A DNA stretch of 64,000 nucleotides from Mucilaginibacter aurantiaciroseus (GTDB lineage Bacteria; Bacteroidota; Bacteroidia; Sphingobacteriales; Sphingobacteriaceae). The DNA lies in the NCBI RefSeq assembly GCF_024055595.1, contig NZ_JAMXOF010000001.1, positions 496,001 to 560,000 of the forward strand. Direction: 5' to 3'. Below, one piece after another: positions 42,687-51,435 of this stretch (positions are counted from its first letter, which is position 1; each line of letters opens with the position of its first letter). Made by a program: the position numbers and the translations under genes. The notes below the pieces were generated by a model. That model worked only from the letters and a program-made list of their open reading frames with translations, was not told where the DNA came from and did no database searches.

Positions 42687-43256
42687 CTACGCCTGAAACC
42701 CCGGAACTACCTTTCTAAACACAAACGCAAACAGCACTCCTGCCAAACTGCCATAAATAGCCCCGCCGATAACATCAACTGGGTAATGTACACCCACATA
42801 AACCTGTGCAAAGCAAATGATAGCTGCCCATAAAACCATTGCTGGCAGTACCCATTTCCACCGTTTAAAAAATATAAAGCTTAAAAATGCGGCTATGGCA
42901 AAATGATCTGTAGCGTGTGTGGATGGGAAGCTATAGCCCGGGCCGCAGGCTACGCGGTTAATGTCGGTTTGTACAGTCGCCGGGTCGCGGCAGGGGCGAA
43001 GGCGGTGAACGTAGGGTTTAATGATACTGGCGCTGGTAAAGTCAGCAAAGCCAACGGCAATAGCTAAAAATACTACCAGTATAATGCCCTGTTTCTTGTA
43101 TCGCCAGATGCTAAAAATAATGATGAACAGGTACAGCGGGATCCAGAATTTGGGGTTGCGCATCAGCGGCATCAAACCGTCAAAAATCGAGTTTGAAAGG
43201 TCGTGATTGATAAAGTAGAATAAATGCCGGTCAAAGTTTAGCAGGAAATCGGGCAT
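42687..43256 (-). CDS. PAP2-family membrane phosphatase
   Basis: A 189-residue phosphatase of the PAP2 family (undecaprenyl-pyrophosphate or lipid phosphatase type) with about five transmembrane segments. The three motifs are complete: K-x6-RP in KPYVHRLRP, SFPSTHA for PSGH, and VGVHYPVDVIGG for SR-x5-H-x3-D. ATG 43256 gives an amphipathic N-terminus (DFLLNFDRHLFYFIN). It is divergent from glmM. A role in recycling the peptidoglycan carrier is plausible from the family only. Confidence 0.9.
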   Translation of the reverse strand: MPDFLLNFDRHLFYFINHDLSNSIFDGLMPLMRNPKFWIPLYLFIIIFSIWRYKKQGIILVVFLAIAVGFADFTSASIIKPYVHRLRPCRDPATVQTDINRVACGPGYSFPSTHATDHFAIAAFLSFIFFKRWKWVLPAMVLWAAIICFAQVYVGVHYPVDVIGGAIYGSLAGVLFAFVFRKVVPGFQA

Positions 43257-43363
43257 CGGGTTATGGTGGTGATATACTTAGTGTTTTGAACCGTGGTAAA
43301 TATAGCCAATAAATTGATGTGCAAACTATTGCTTTTTTTTCAATGCCATACCTTAAATATTCT

Positions 43364-43371
43364 TATTTTTG
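43364..43371 (+). promoter_or_regulatory. Candidate -7 box for glmM
   Basis: TATTTTTG matches TAnnTTTG. It lies 20 bases before the TTG at 43392 and inside any longer reading frame that starts upstream, which supports the TTG as true start. Confidence 0.5.
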
Positions 43372-43391
43372 CGGCTAATCATCTATATATT

Positions 43392-44783
43392 TTGACACTC
43401 ATAAAATCAATTTCGGGCATCAGGGGTACCATAGGTGGTGCAGCCGGCGACGGTTTAACCCCTTTGGATATTGTAAAATTTGTATCTGCATACGGTAGTT
43501 GGGCGGTAAAACGCACGGGTATTAAAAAGATAGTTTTGGGCCGCGATGCCCGCCTATCCGGCAGTATGGTAAACAACCTGGTGATAGGCACGCTGCAAGG
43601 TTTGGGTATTGATGTGATAGACTTAGGCTTGTCAACCACACCAACTGTTGAAGTTGCCGTGCCGGATGAAAAGGCTGCGGGTGGTATCATCCTCACTGCA
43701 AGCCATAACCCAAAACAATGGAACGCCCTTAAATTATTGAACGAAAAAGGTGAGTTCATCAATGATATTGATGGTAAAGAAGTTTTAGAAATTGCTGAGA
43801 ACAGTGATTTTATATATGCAGACGTGAATGATTTGGGTACTGTTACCAACGACGACAGCTATCTGCAAAAACATATCGACAAAGTGCTGGCCTTACCTTT
43901 GGTAGATGTTGCCGCGATCAAAAAAGCAAATTTTAAAGTAGCTATTGATTGCGTTAACTCTACAGGTGGTATTTTTGTACCGGCCTTGTTAAAAGCACTT
44001 GGTGTAGAGGTTATCCATGAGCTTTATTGCGAGCCTGATGGCAACTTCCCGCACAATCCGGAGCCTCTGCCTGAAAACCTGGTAGCCTTGTCCCAAGAGG
44101 TTTTAAAAACCAAATCCGATTTGGGTATAGCTGTTGACCCGGACGTTGACCGCCTTTGCTTTGTTTGCGAAGATGGAAGCATGTTTGGCGAAGAGTATAC
44201 ATTAGTTGCCGTTGCCGATTACGTGTTGAAAAATACAAAAGGTAACACGGTATCAAACCTTTCATCAACCCGTGCCCTGCGTGATGTTACCGAAAGTGCC
44301 GGTGGCGAATACCATGCTGCCGCGGTAGGTGAGGTGAACGTGGTTAACAAAATGAAAGAAGTTAATGCCATAATCGGTGGTGAAGGTAACGGCGGAGTAA
44401 TTTACCCCGAACTGCACTATGGCCGTGATGCTTTGGTGGGTATAGCTTTGTTTTTAACACATTTGGCTAATTACGGCAAACCGGTATCGGTTTTAAGGGC
44501 ATCATACCCAAGCTACTTTATCTCTAAAAATAAGATCACGTTAACACCGGAGATGGATATCGACGCGTTGTTGTTAAAGGTAGAAGAGAAATACCAAAAA
44601 CAGCCGCACTCTACCATCGATGGTTTAAAAATAGAGTTTGACAAGCAATGGGTGCACCTGCGCAGGTCAAACACTGAGCCTATTATCCGCATTTATTCTG
44701 AAGCAAATTCGGAAGCTGTTGCAGAGAGTTTGGCTAACAAGATCATCACTGATATAAAAGAAATTTTGAATTTAAACGAATAA
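43392..44783 (+). CDS. glmM: Phosphoglucosamine mutase / phosphomannomutase family
   Basis: A 463-residue alpha-D-phosphohexomutase. TTG at 43392 starts the conserved (M)TLIKSISGIRGTIGG; longer in-frame starts add unrelated residues and run through the promoter. The phosphoserine loop is ILTASHNPKQWN, the metal loop DPDVDRLCF, the sugar loop GGEGNGGV, and the C-terminal phosphate-binding loop RRSNTEPIIRIY. It is predicted to convert glucosamine-6-phosphate to glucosamine-1-phosphate for cell wall synthesis; specificity between GlmM and ManB is inferred from the overall pattern. Confidence 0.9.
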   Translation: MTLIKSISGIRGTIGGAAGDGLTPLDIVKFVSAYGSWAVKRTGIKKIVLGRDARLSGSMVNNLVIGTLQGLGIDVIDLGLSTTPTVEVAVPDEKAAGGIILTASHNPKQWNALKLLNEKGEFINDIDGKEVLEIAENSDFIYADVNDLGTVTNDDSYLQKHIDKVLALPLVDVAAIKKANFKVAIDCVNSTGGIFVPALLKALGVEVIHELYCEPDGNFPHNPEPLPENLVALSQEVLKTKSDLGIAVDPDVDRLCFVCEDGSMFGEEYTLVAVADYVLKNTKGNTVSNLSSTRALRDVTESAGGEYHAAAVGEVNVVNKMKEVNAIIGGEGNGGVIYPELHYGRDALVGIALFLTHLANYGKPVSVLRASYPSYFISKNKITLTPEMDIDALLLKVEEKYQKQPHSTIDGLKIEFDKQWVHLRRSNTEPIIRIYSEANSEAVAESLANKIITDIKEILNLNE

Positions 44784-44857
44784 CAGATAAACCTTTAGGG
44801 TTGGGAATCCTGCTGGTTAACTGTTATTTTTACTGCCTGTAATAATTAAAAGAAACG

Positions 44858-45994
44858 ATGCGAGTTTATTTCGACAACGCCGCTACTACCGCTATTGATC
44901 CGGAAGTTTTAAAGGAAATGTACAAGGCGATGGAAGGCCAATTTGGCAACCCTTCGTCCATTCATTCACATGGGCGAGAGGTACGCACTTTAATAGAGCG
45001 TTCACGCAAAACCATTGCCGGCTTGCTGCATACATCGCCTGCCGAGATATTTTTTACCAGCGGTGGTACCGAGGCCGATAACATGGCCATCCGTTGTGGT
45101 ATTGTTGATCATAAACTAACGCATGCCATCACTACTAAACTGGAGCACCATGCGGTAGTGCATACGCTACAGGCAATGGAAAAAGCAGGTGTTATCAAAT
45201 TAAGTTATGCCGATGTTGACTGTAGGGGTAACGTTGATTATGAGCACCTGGAAACTTTATTAAAAACCAACGACCGCAGTTTTGTTTCCCTGATGCATGC
45301 CAATAACGAGTTGGGTACCTTAACAGATATCCAACGCGTAGGGGAGATCTGCGAGGCTTACAACGCCATGTATCATAGCGACACGGTACAAACGTTAGGC
45401 CATTACAAGCACGACCTTAAAAAGCTTAAATTGCACTTTATGGTTTGTGCGGCTCATAAGCTACACGGCCCAAAAGGAGTTGGCTTTTTACACATCAACC
45501 ATAAAGTTAAAATTAGCCCGATGATATATGGCGGATCGCAGGAGCGCAATATGCGTGGCGGTACCGAAAATGTTTATGGAATTGCAGGCCTCGCCAAAGC
45601 GCTTGAAATGGCTTATGTTGATATGGATGCCCACCAGGCGTATATTCAGGGCTTAAAAAGTTATATGAAAGCCCAACTGGAGCAAAACGTTCCGGGTGTA
45701 GAGTTTAATGGCGAAACTGATCCTGCTAAAAGTTTATATACCGTATTAAACGCTTCTTTCCCGGAGATGGAAATGGCAGATATGCTGTTATTTAATCTGG
45801 ATATTGCAGGTATCTCGGCATCTGGCGGCAGTGCCTGCAGCTCGGGTACGGATATTGGCTCACATGTGTTAACGGCAATAGGCGCTAATCCTAATAGGCC
45901 ATCGATTAGGTTCTCATTTTCTAAATATAACACTAAAGATGAAGTTGATTACGTGGTAGCTAAGCTTAAAGAGCTTTGCATGGTTAGCGCATAA
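44858..45994 (+). CDS. Cysteine desulfurase, NifS/IscS-like
   Basis: A 378-residue class V aminotransferase. The PLP-binding Lys201 lies in AAHKLHGPKGVGFL and the persulfide-forming Cys327 in SGGSACSSGTDIGSH. Other family stretches are FFTSGGTEADNMAI, TTKLEHHAVVHT and RGGTENVYGIAGLAKA. It transfers sulfur from cysteine for Fe-S clusters or tRNA thiolation. No iscU or mnmA is adjacent, so the partner is not known. Confidence 0.94.
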   Translation: MRVYFDNAATTAIDPEVLKEMYKAMEGQFGNPSSIHSHGREVRTLIERSRKTIAGLLHTSPAEIFFTSGGTEADNMAIRCGIVDHKLTHAITTKLEHHAVVHTLQAMEKAGVIKLSYADVDCRGNVDYEHLETLLKTNDRSFVSLMHANNELGTLTDIQRVGEICEAYNAMYHSDTVQTLGHYKHDLKKLKLHFMVCAAHKLHGPKGVGFLHINHKVKISPMIYGGSQERNMRGGTENVYGIAGLAKALEMAYVDMDAHQAYIQGLKSYMKAQLEQNVPGVEFNGETDPAKSLYTVLNASFPEMEMADMLLFNLDIAGISASGGSACSSGTDIGSHVLTAIGANPNRPSIRFSFSKYNTKDEVDYVVAKLKELCMVSA

Positions 45995-46073
45995 TATGCA
46001 AGTAATTTCTAAATTTGAAAAAAAATGGCCTTGTTTTTGATAGTTTATTAGTTAATAATTAAAAACTAAAAAC

Positions 46074-46364
46074 ATGGAAAGCAACGAAAAAAACCCGGAA
46101 TATACTCCGAGCCACAACCCAAACGAAACACCTGAAGAAAGCCAATCAGACAACGAAGGCACAGGATACCGCCAGCAAAACGAGCAGGAACAACAGCAGG
46201 ATGGTGCTGATACATCATATAGCGAACAAAATGATGTAACCCCGCCGGATAGTCACGAGTTTCCGGCCACAGGGGCAGCAACTAAAACAAATTTTACCAG
46301 CCGTAACCAAGGCCGCACCACAGGCCGTATGTTAGGCCACGAGCCGGGTACTGAGGGGATATAG
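46074..46364 (+). CDS. Hydrophilic low-complexity protein, unknown function
   Basis: A 96-residue, Glu/Gln/Asn/Thr-rich, likely disordered protein with no hydrophobic segment. It begins MESNEKNPEYTPSHNPNET and ends with NQGRTTGRMLGHEPGTEGI, the last part perhaps the conserved tail. The codon pattern and a clean ATG 80 bases after the cysteine desulfurase support it being real. No family was recognised. Confidence 0.55.
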   Translation: MESNEKNPEYTPSHNPNETPEESQSDNEGTGYRQQNEQEQQQDGADTSYSEQNDVTPPDSHEFPATGAATKTNFTSRNQGRTTGRMLGHEPGTEGI

Positions 46365-46366
46365 TC

Positions 46367-46469
46367 CTTTGTGATGCCGAACGTATATAAAGTATCTATT
46401 CTCCGCTATGCATGGTTGCGATTTGCATAGTTCATTACAGATCCTTCGCTATCGCTCAGGATCACAAAG
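46367..46469. repeat. Dispersed inverted-repeat element
   Basis: Ends CTTTGTGAT (46367-46375) and ATCACAAAG (46461-46469) are perfect 9-bp inverted repeats. The right part contains GATCCTTCGCTATCGCTCAGG. On the other strand this reads like the CCTGAGCG-GCGAAGGATC repeat frequent between genes in Bacteroidota. It starts three bases after the preceding stop. Confidence 0.6.
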
Positions 46470-46477
46470 TGAAATAG

Positions 46478-46512
46478 AAAAGGCCATTCGCAAAACTAGC
46501 GAATGGCCTTTT
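46478..46512. terminator. Hairpin terminator, copy 1 of a duplicated pair
   Basis: A perfect 14-bp stem (AAAAGGCCATTCGC with GCGAATGGCCTTTT) and loop AAAACTA. A near-identical hairpin with the same loop lies at 46756-46790. Confidence 0.75.
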
Positions 46513-46541
46513 GCTTTACAGGATTTTCATAAAATTGCGGA

Positions 46542-46739
46542 ATGAATTTCGAAATGTTTTTTCATTTGCCATTTATCTTTATCATCGCATTATTAGTTTA
46601 CTGGCTTTCTCATAAAATTCGGGATAGTATTATGAGTGCAATTTTGTATTATACCTTACTATTTGCTGCCAGCATCATTATCTACCTTGTTTTATTAGTA
46701 GGATTGGTTTATATCACAACTGAAAGTTCGTCTTTTTAA
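46542..46739 (+). CDS. Small two-helix membrane protein
   Basis: A 65-residue protein with two hydrophobic helices (about 5-20 and 31-56) separated by SHKIRDS, so both termini would be on the same side of the membrane. There is no known family. It is bracketed by two nearly identical hairpins. It may be a real small gene or a chance ORF in AT-rich DNA; the hydrophobic pattern favours real. Confidence 0.45.
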   Translation: MNFEMFFHLPFIFIIALLVYWLSHKIRDSIMSAILYYTLLFAASIIIYLVLLVGLVYITTESSSF

Positions 46740-46755
46740 CAACATCTTATTCAAC

Positions 46756-46790
46756 AAAAGGCCATACGTAAAACTAACGAATGGCCTTTT
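46756..46790. terminator. Hairpin terminator, copy 2 of a duplicated pair
   Basis: AAAAGGCCATACGT pairs with ACGAATGGCCTTTT around AAAACTA, with one A-A mismatch and T6 after. Compared with the copy at 46478 the closing pair changed from C-G to T-A on both sides, a compensatory change. It also serves accD on the minus strand. Confidence 0.75.
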
Positions 46791-46807
46791 TTGCGGATTG
46801 TATTTTG

Positions 46808-47692
46808 TTATTGAGCCTGTTGCTCAGACTTTTCTTCTTTCTTAACAACTGGCGCAAGCATTTTAAGAAATGATGCCAGTTTTTCTTTCATCTCCCTACG
46901 GTCGACTATAAAATCAAGGAAACCGTGCTCCTTTACAAACTCAGCGGTTTGGAAGCCTTTTGGAAGGTCTTTTTTGATAGTTTCTTTAATAACTCTCGGG
47001 CCTGCAAAACCTATCAGCGCGCCCGGCTCGGCAATGTTAATGTCGCCCAGCATCGCGTATGATGCGGTTACACCGCCTGTGGTAGGGTCAGTCAATAAAG
47101 ATATGTAAGGAACTTTTGCCTGGCTTAATAAAGCAAGTTTAGCAGATGTTTTAGCCATTTGCATTAACGAGAATGCAGCCTCCATCATACGTGCACCGCC
47201 CGATTTGGAGATCATCATGAAAGGTACTTTGTTAGTGATACTATAATCTATAGAACGTGCTATTTTTTCGCCCACTACAGATCCCATCGAACCGCCTATA
47301 AAGTTAAAATCCATACAGGCAATAACCAATTCCTGTCCGTTCATTTTACCATGAGCGGCGCGGATAGCATCGGTTAAACCTGTTTTGGTTTTAGTTTCTT
47401 TTAACCTGTCGGTATATTTTTTGGTATCGGTAAATTCTAATGGATCGCCTGAATGCAGGTTGGAAAACAGTTCGGTAAACTGGTTATCATCAAACAAAAC
47501 AGAAAAGTATTCTTTTGAACCAATGCGTAAATGGAAACCACAGTAGTGGCAAACGTATTGGTTTTCAACCTGTTCAGAGTAGTGTAAAGGTTTTTTACAG
47601 TTGGGGCATTTGTTCCAGATGCCGTCAGGGGCTTCTTTCTTCTCCTCAGTAGTCGTAATTATCCCTTTAATTTCTCGCTTAAACCACGCCAT
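46808..47692 (-). CDS. accD: Acetyl-CoA carboxylase carboxyltransferase subunit beta
   Basis: A 294-residue AccD from ATG 47692 ([11 protein letters not shown]); a longer in-frame start adds 43 non-conserved residues. The N-terminal zinc ribbon is [11 protein letters not shown] and CHYCGFHL. The crotonase-like domain carries [40 protein letters not shown] and [17 protein letters not shown]. It transfers the carboxyl from biotin-BCCP to acetyl-CoA with AccA. It is divergent from the aldolase gene. Confidence 0.95.
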   Translation of the reverse strand: MAWFKREIKGIITTTEEKKEAPDGIWNKCPNCKKPLHYSEQVENQYVCHYCGFHLRIGSKEYFSVLFDDNQFTELFSNLHSGDPLEFTDTKKYTDRLKETKTKTGLTDAIRAAHGKMNGQELVIACMDFNFIGGSMGSVVGEKIARSIDYSITNKVPFMMISKSGGARMMEAAFSLMQMAKTSAKLALLSQAKVPYISLLTDPTTGGVTASYAMLGDINIAEPGALIGFAGPRVIKETIKKDLPKGFQTAEFVKEHGFLDFIVDRREMKEKLASFLKMLAPVVKKEEKSEQQAQ

Positions 47693-47947
47693 GTCTATTT
47701 CTAAGTCTTTCAAGTACTGCAAAGAAACAAAAAATATCACAACAAGTTTGTAAATGTTAACAGAAGTTAAAGTTGTTGCAAGTGTTTCTGCAGGGTAGCT
47801 AAGTGTAAAAATAACACCCAATATAAAGCCTTAAGCAGCTTTAATGCACATTTATTGGCATTTAGCTAAGCGTAATTGGCTAAAACTTTAATAATGATAT
47901 AGGTAAAACCCATAATTTTTATAACTTCGAGCCCCAAACATACGCTC

Positions 47948-49027
47948 ATGGATTTAAAAAATATTAAAGGTGTTCTGCATGGTGACCAAGTGCAGGAATT
48001 ATTTGAAGCAGCTAAAAAACATCAGTTTGCTTTACCTGCCGTTAACGTTATCGGCACAAACACTATTAACGCGGTAATGGAAACAGCTGCGGCTGTTAAC
48101 TCACCTGTTATTATCCAGTTATCAAACGGTGGTGCCCAGTTTTACGCTGGTAAATCATTAGATAATTCAAAATTACAGGCCTGCATATTAGGTGGTGTAT
48201 CTGCTGCTAAGCACGTGCATTTATTAGCCGAGCATTACGGTGTTGCGGTTATTTTGCACACCGACCACGCCGCTAAAAAATTATTGCCGTGGATAGACGG
48301 TTTATTAGAGCATGGCGAGAAATTTTTTGCTGAAACCGGCAAACCGTTGTTCTCATCGCACATGTTAGACCTTTCTGAAGAGACTATCGAAGAAAATATT
48401 GAAATATCTGCTAAATACCTTGAGCGCATGGCCAAAATGGGCATGACTGTAGAGATCGAGCTTGGCGTTACCGGTGGCGAAGAAGACGGCGTTGATAACT
48501 CTGACGTTGATAGCTCACGTTTATATACCCAACCAGAAGAGGTTGCTTACGCTTACGAAGAACTTTCTAAAGTTAGCCATCGTTTTACCATTGCTGCTGC
48601 TTTTGGTAACGTGCATGGTGTTTACAAACCGGGGAATGTTAAATTACAGCCGGTTATCTTACACAACTCACAAGAGTTTTTGAAAGAGAAACATAACCTA
48701 ACTGCCGAGAAACCGATCAACTTTGTATTCCACGGTGGTTCTGGTTCAAGCCAGGAAGAAATTCGCGAGGCGATATCTTACGGTGCTATTAAAATGAACA
48801 TCGATACCGATATGCAGTTTGCATTTTGGGAAGGTATAAGAGATTACTACCAGGCTAAAGAGGGCTATTTGCAAACACAAATTGGCAGCCCTGATGGAGA
48901 AGATTCTCCAAACAAAAAATATTACGACCCACGTGTTTGGTTGCGTAAAGCAGAAGAAACCTTTGTAAAAAGGCTTACCGAAGCTTTTGGCGATCTTAAC
49001 TGTATAGACGTTAACAGCAAACTGTAA
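47948..49027 (+). CDS. fbaA: Class II fructose-bisphosphate aldolase
   Basis: A 359-residue class IIA aldolase of glycolysis and gluconeogenesis, zinc dependent. Zinc ligands and active-site stretches are seen in ILHTDHAAKK (Asp/His pair), ELGVTGGEEDGVDNS, AFGNVHGVYK and FHGGSGSSQEE, with NIDTDMQFA near the C-terminus. Length matches E. coli FbaA. It is monocistronic with a strong terminator. Confidence 0.96.
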   Translation: MDLKNIKGVLHGDQVQELFEAAKKHQFALPAVNVIGTNTINAVMETAAAVNSPVIIQLSNGGAQFYAGKSLDNSKLQACILGGVSAAKHVHLLAEHYGVAVILHTDHAAKKLLPWIDGLLEHGEKFFAETGKPLFSSHMLDLSEETIEENIEISAKYLERMAKMGMTVEIELGVTGGEEDGVDNSDVDSSRLYTQPEEVAYAYEELSKVSHRFTIAAAFGNVHGVYKPGNVKLQPVILHNSQEFLKEKHNLTAEKPINFVFHGGSGSSQEEIREAISYGAIKMNIDTDMQFAFWEGIRDYYQAKEGYLQTQIGSPDGEDSPNKKYYDPRVWLRKAEETFVKRLTEAFGDLNCIDVNSKL

Positions 49028-49050
49028 CTGTTACAAAACTATTAGGATTA

Positions 49051-49086
49051 AAAAAAGCGCCGATGTTACAACATTGGCGCTTTTTT
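49051..49086 (+). terminator. Intrinsic terminator of the aldolase gene
   Basis: A 16-bp stem with one G-T pair (AAAAAAGCGCCGATGT) and loop TACA, followed by a T run, 23 bases after the stop. Confidence 0.9.
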
Positions 49087-49112
49087 TAGTTGTTATTTAA
49101 ATTTTAAAAAAA

Positions 49113-49613
49113 ATGGCTAAGAGTAAAAAAAATTTATTTGAAAGGTTTGCCAACTGGGCAACAGCAGCAACTGGTAGTTCGGCAGCATTTATCATAGCTA
49201 TCTGTACCATTTTAGTATGGTTGTTAACCGGGCCGATATTTAACTATTCGGATACCTGGCAGCTTATTATCAATACAGGTACAACTATTATTACCTTTTT
49301 AATGGTGTTTTTGATCCAAAAAACGCAGAATAAAGATTCAAAAGCTATCCACCTTAAGTTGAACGAGTTGCTTGCATCGCACCAGGGTGCCAGTAACCGG
49401 ATGGTTGTTATTGAAGACCTGACCGAAAAAGAACTAGATCAGCTGCATAAATTCTATGTGCAATTATCTGACTTGGCCGAGAAAGAGGATGATATTACCT
49501 GTACGCACTCAATAGATGCGGCAGAAGAGAACCACGAATCTAAACTATCCGGTTACCGGTCAAAACCACATTACCAGCATGCCATCAAAAATAGAAGTAA
49601 AGCCGGTAAATAA
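49113..49613 (+). CDS. Low-affinity iron permease-like membrane protein
   Basis: A 166-residue protein of the PF04120 low-affinity iron permease family. Two transmembrane helices are at about 21-40 and 50-68; the motif segment is TIITFLMVFLIQKTQNKDSKAIHLKLNEL split over the second helix and its exit. A charged cytoplasmic tail follows. Transport activity of the short bacterial members is not established. Its last 35 bases overlap the GNAT gene. Confidence 0.85.
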   Translation: MAKSKKNLFERFANWATAATGSSAAFIIAICTILVWLLTGPIFNYSDTWQLIINTGTTIITFLMVFLIQKTQNKDSKAIHLKLNELLASHQGASNRMVVIEDLTEKELDQLHKFYVQLSDLAEKEDDITCTHSIDAAEENHESKLSGYRSKPHYQHAIKNRSKAGK

Positions 49614-50007
49614 TCCCGCCGACCTGGAGACGGCTTTTGCTATACGGAACGAGGTATTTGTTATAGGCCAAAACTGCCCTGCTGACCTTGAACGGGCGAA
49701 TGAAGAAGAATCTCACCATTTTTTAGTTACCGTTGATGGTGAACCTGCCGGGGCATCGCGCTGGCGCAAAACTGCCGATGGCTATAAGTTGGAACGTTTT
49801 GCTGTGCTTTCAAAATTCCGTGGTTTTGGCGTAGGGCAGGCGCTTGTAAAAGCCGTTTTGGCAGATCTTCCTACGGATGACAATTATGTTTATCTAAATT
49901 CACAAACACCAGCGGTAGGCCTTTACGAACGCTTCGGCTTTGAAAAAGTAGGGCCTGAGTTTGAAGAGGCGGGTATGATGCATTATAAGATGGTGAAAAA
50001 GAAATAA
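49579..50007 (+). CDS. GNAT-family N-acetyltransferase
   Basis: A 142-residue ElaA-like GNAT protein from ATG 49579 (MPSKIEVKPV); a longer in-frame frame from 49516 lacks similarity. Core motifs are AFAIRNEVFVIGQNCP, FAVLSKFRGFGVGQALVKA (acetyl-CoA-binding R-G-x-G-x-G/A) and AVGLYERFGFEKVGPEF. The acceptor is unknown. The start lies within the end of the iron-permease-like gene, suggesting coupling. Confidence 0.88.
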   Translation: MPSKIEVKPVNNPADLETAFAIRNEVFVIGQNCPADLERANEEESHHFLVTVDGEPAGASRWRKTADGYKLERFAVLSKFRGFGVGQALVKAVLADLPTDDNYVYLNSQTPAVGLYERFGFEKVGPEFEEAGMMHYKMVKKK

Positions 50008-50014
50008 TTGATAA

Positions 50015-50286
50015 ATGAAGCATACAATCCTTAATATTTTTAAGAGCGCAACACCATTTTCTGTTGTTGCGCTGTTGATAATAACTGTGGGTGGTGTTTT
50101 ATTAGGATATATTTTCTTAGGAGTGGGTCGGGAGAATTGGCATCAGGGATTTTACTTTGCCTGATAATTTTCGCTATACTAATCTATCAAATTGACAGAA
50201 TTCTTTTTAAGAGAGTAAAACAAAATACGTTGGTATATGCTGAGTTTTTGTTGATGATTATTTTCACAGGAGCTTTTTTCTTTTAA
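50015..50286 (+). pseudogene. Probable frameshifted small membrane protein gene
   Basis: ATG 50015 opens a frame (MKHTILNIF, then a hydrophobic stretch VVALLIITVGGVLLGYIFL) that stops at 50164. From about 50106 another frame continues the same kind of sequence (GILLCLIIFAILIYQIDRIL, then two more hydrophobic stretches) to a stop at 50286. Reading across a one-base shift near 50110-50120 gives an approximately 90-residue three-helix membrane protein. No family was recognised. Alternatively only the first 49 codons are used. Confidence 0.4.
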
Positions 50287-50574
50287 ACTAAAATGACTTG
50301 GTTGAGGGCAACAGCCAGTAAACCTTATTACGTAGTTATTTATGGAAACAAAGGATTAAACGCGTTAAGTGAATCAATAAGTAGAAAAACACAGTTATTG
50401 AGGGTAATAGAACTCTTTTAGAATGCTATTCTCATAACATGCCAGAGCAATTTAGGTACAGAGTTATAAAGAACACAATAGCTAACTATTTATATCGATA
50501 AAATAATAATTACTTATGAGAACGGCTCTTATATAAGTAAGATTATTTTTTGCCTCGTAATGGCCGTTTTTAAC
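50287..50574. other. AT-rich gap with no supported gene
   Basis: Between the frameshifted membrane ORF and the HMG-CoA lyase stop there is AT-rich sequence. A 42-codon frame at 50293-50421 (MTWLRATASK onward) has no family pattern and is not called. Near 50514-50567, GAGAACGGC and GGCCGTTTTT hint at a weak inverted pair that could terminate the lyase transcript. Confidence 0.4.
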
Positions 50575-51432
50575 TTATCCAAACACTTTCCCCGAGTAAT
50601 CCATAGCTTCGCTTAATTTGTCAAGATCAAGCCCCGGGTCGAGGTTTTGGTGCAGGAGGTAAGCTATGAGGTTTTCGGTAGCGATATTGCCTGTAAGGTC
50701 ATCTGCGGCCATTGGGCAGCCACCATATCCTTTTAACGCTACGTCAAACTTTTTACAACCGGCTTCATAGGCGGCGGCGATCTTTTCCTGCCAGGTATCG
50801 GGCGTGGAATGCAAGTGTACACCAAACTCCGTAATTTCTGATAAGTTGGTGAGTGTAGGGTAAAGGCTGATGATTTGCTCAGGGGTAGATGCACCAATAG
50901 TATCAGATAAAGCGATGTAACCAATCCCTTCATCTATCAACTTTTGCGCCCAGTGTTGCACTATTTCGGTATTCCACTCGTCCCCGTAAGGGTTACCAAA
51001 ACCCATGGACAGATAAATTAACAGTCTTTTATTATTAGCGCCGCACAACTCGTTAATGTGCTTCACATTGTCAAACGCCTGTTCTATAGTAGTGTTGGTA
51101 TTGCGAAGCTGAAATGTTTCTGAAATTGAAAAGGGATAACCCAGGTAATGGATCTCCGGATGAACAACCGCATCCTCAGCGCCGCGGTAATTGGCGATGA
51201 TGGCTAAAAGTTTCGATTTGGTGTTATCCAGGTCGAGCTTGCTTAAAACCCCCGCTGTATCGCGCAGTTGCGGTATGGTTTTTGGCGATACAAAGCTGCC
51301 GAAATCAATCGTATCAAAACCTACCTTTAAAAGCAGGTTAATATACGCGGCTTTTACGTCAGTAGGTACAAAGTCGTGCAGGCCCTGCATGGCATCGCGG
51401 GGGCATTCTGTTATCTTAAAATGTTCGGCCAT
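50575..51432 (-). CDS. Hydroxymethylglutaryl-CoA lyase
   Basis: A 285-residue HMGL-type TIM barrel. The N-terminal ITECPRDAMQGL keeps the catalytic Arg-Asp and Gln of the family motif. The metal-site H-x-H is in FGVHLHSTPDT, and the active-site Cys in KGYGGCPMAADDLTGNIATE. It cleaves HMG-CoA to acetoacetate and acetyl-CoA in leucine breakdown; related lyases use similar acyl-CoA substrates. It starts three bases after the NDH-2 stop on the minus strand and is the second gene of that pair. Confidence 0.88.
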   Translation of the reverse strand: MAEHFKITECPRDAMQGLHDFVPTDVKAAYINLLLKVGFDTIDFGSFVSPKTIPQLRDTAGVLSKLDLDNTKSKLLAIIANYRGAEDAVVHPEIHYLGYPFSISETFQLRNTNTTIEQAFDNVKHINELCGANNKRLLIYLSMGFGNPYGDEWNTEIVQHWAQKLIDEGIGYIALSDTIGASTPEQIISLYPTLTNLSEITEFGVHLHSTPDTWQEKIAAAYEAGCKKFDVALKGYGGCPMAADDLTGNIATENLIAYLLHQNLDPGLDLDKLSEAMDYSGKVFG

Positions 51433-51435
51433 TGG

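Noticed and set aside
42931..42960. Sequence AGCCCGGGCCGCAGG shared with 63239-63256
   Set aside because: At 42.9 kb it encodes the conserved ACGPGYS part of the PAP2 phosphatase, so the match is probably chance in GC-rich words.
50293..50421. 42-codon plus-strand frame
   Set aside because: No family, no clear ribosome-binding context, random-looking composition.
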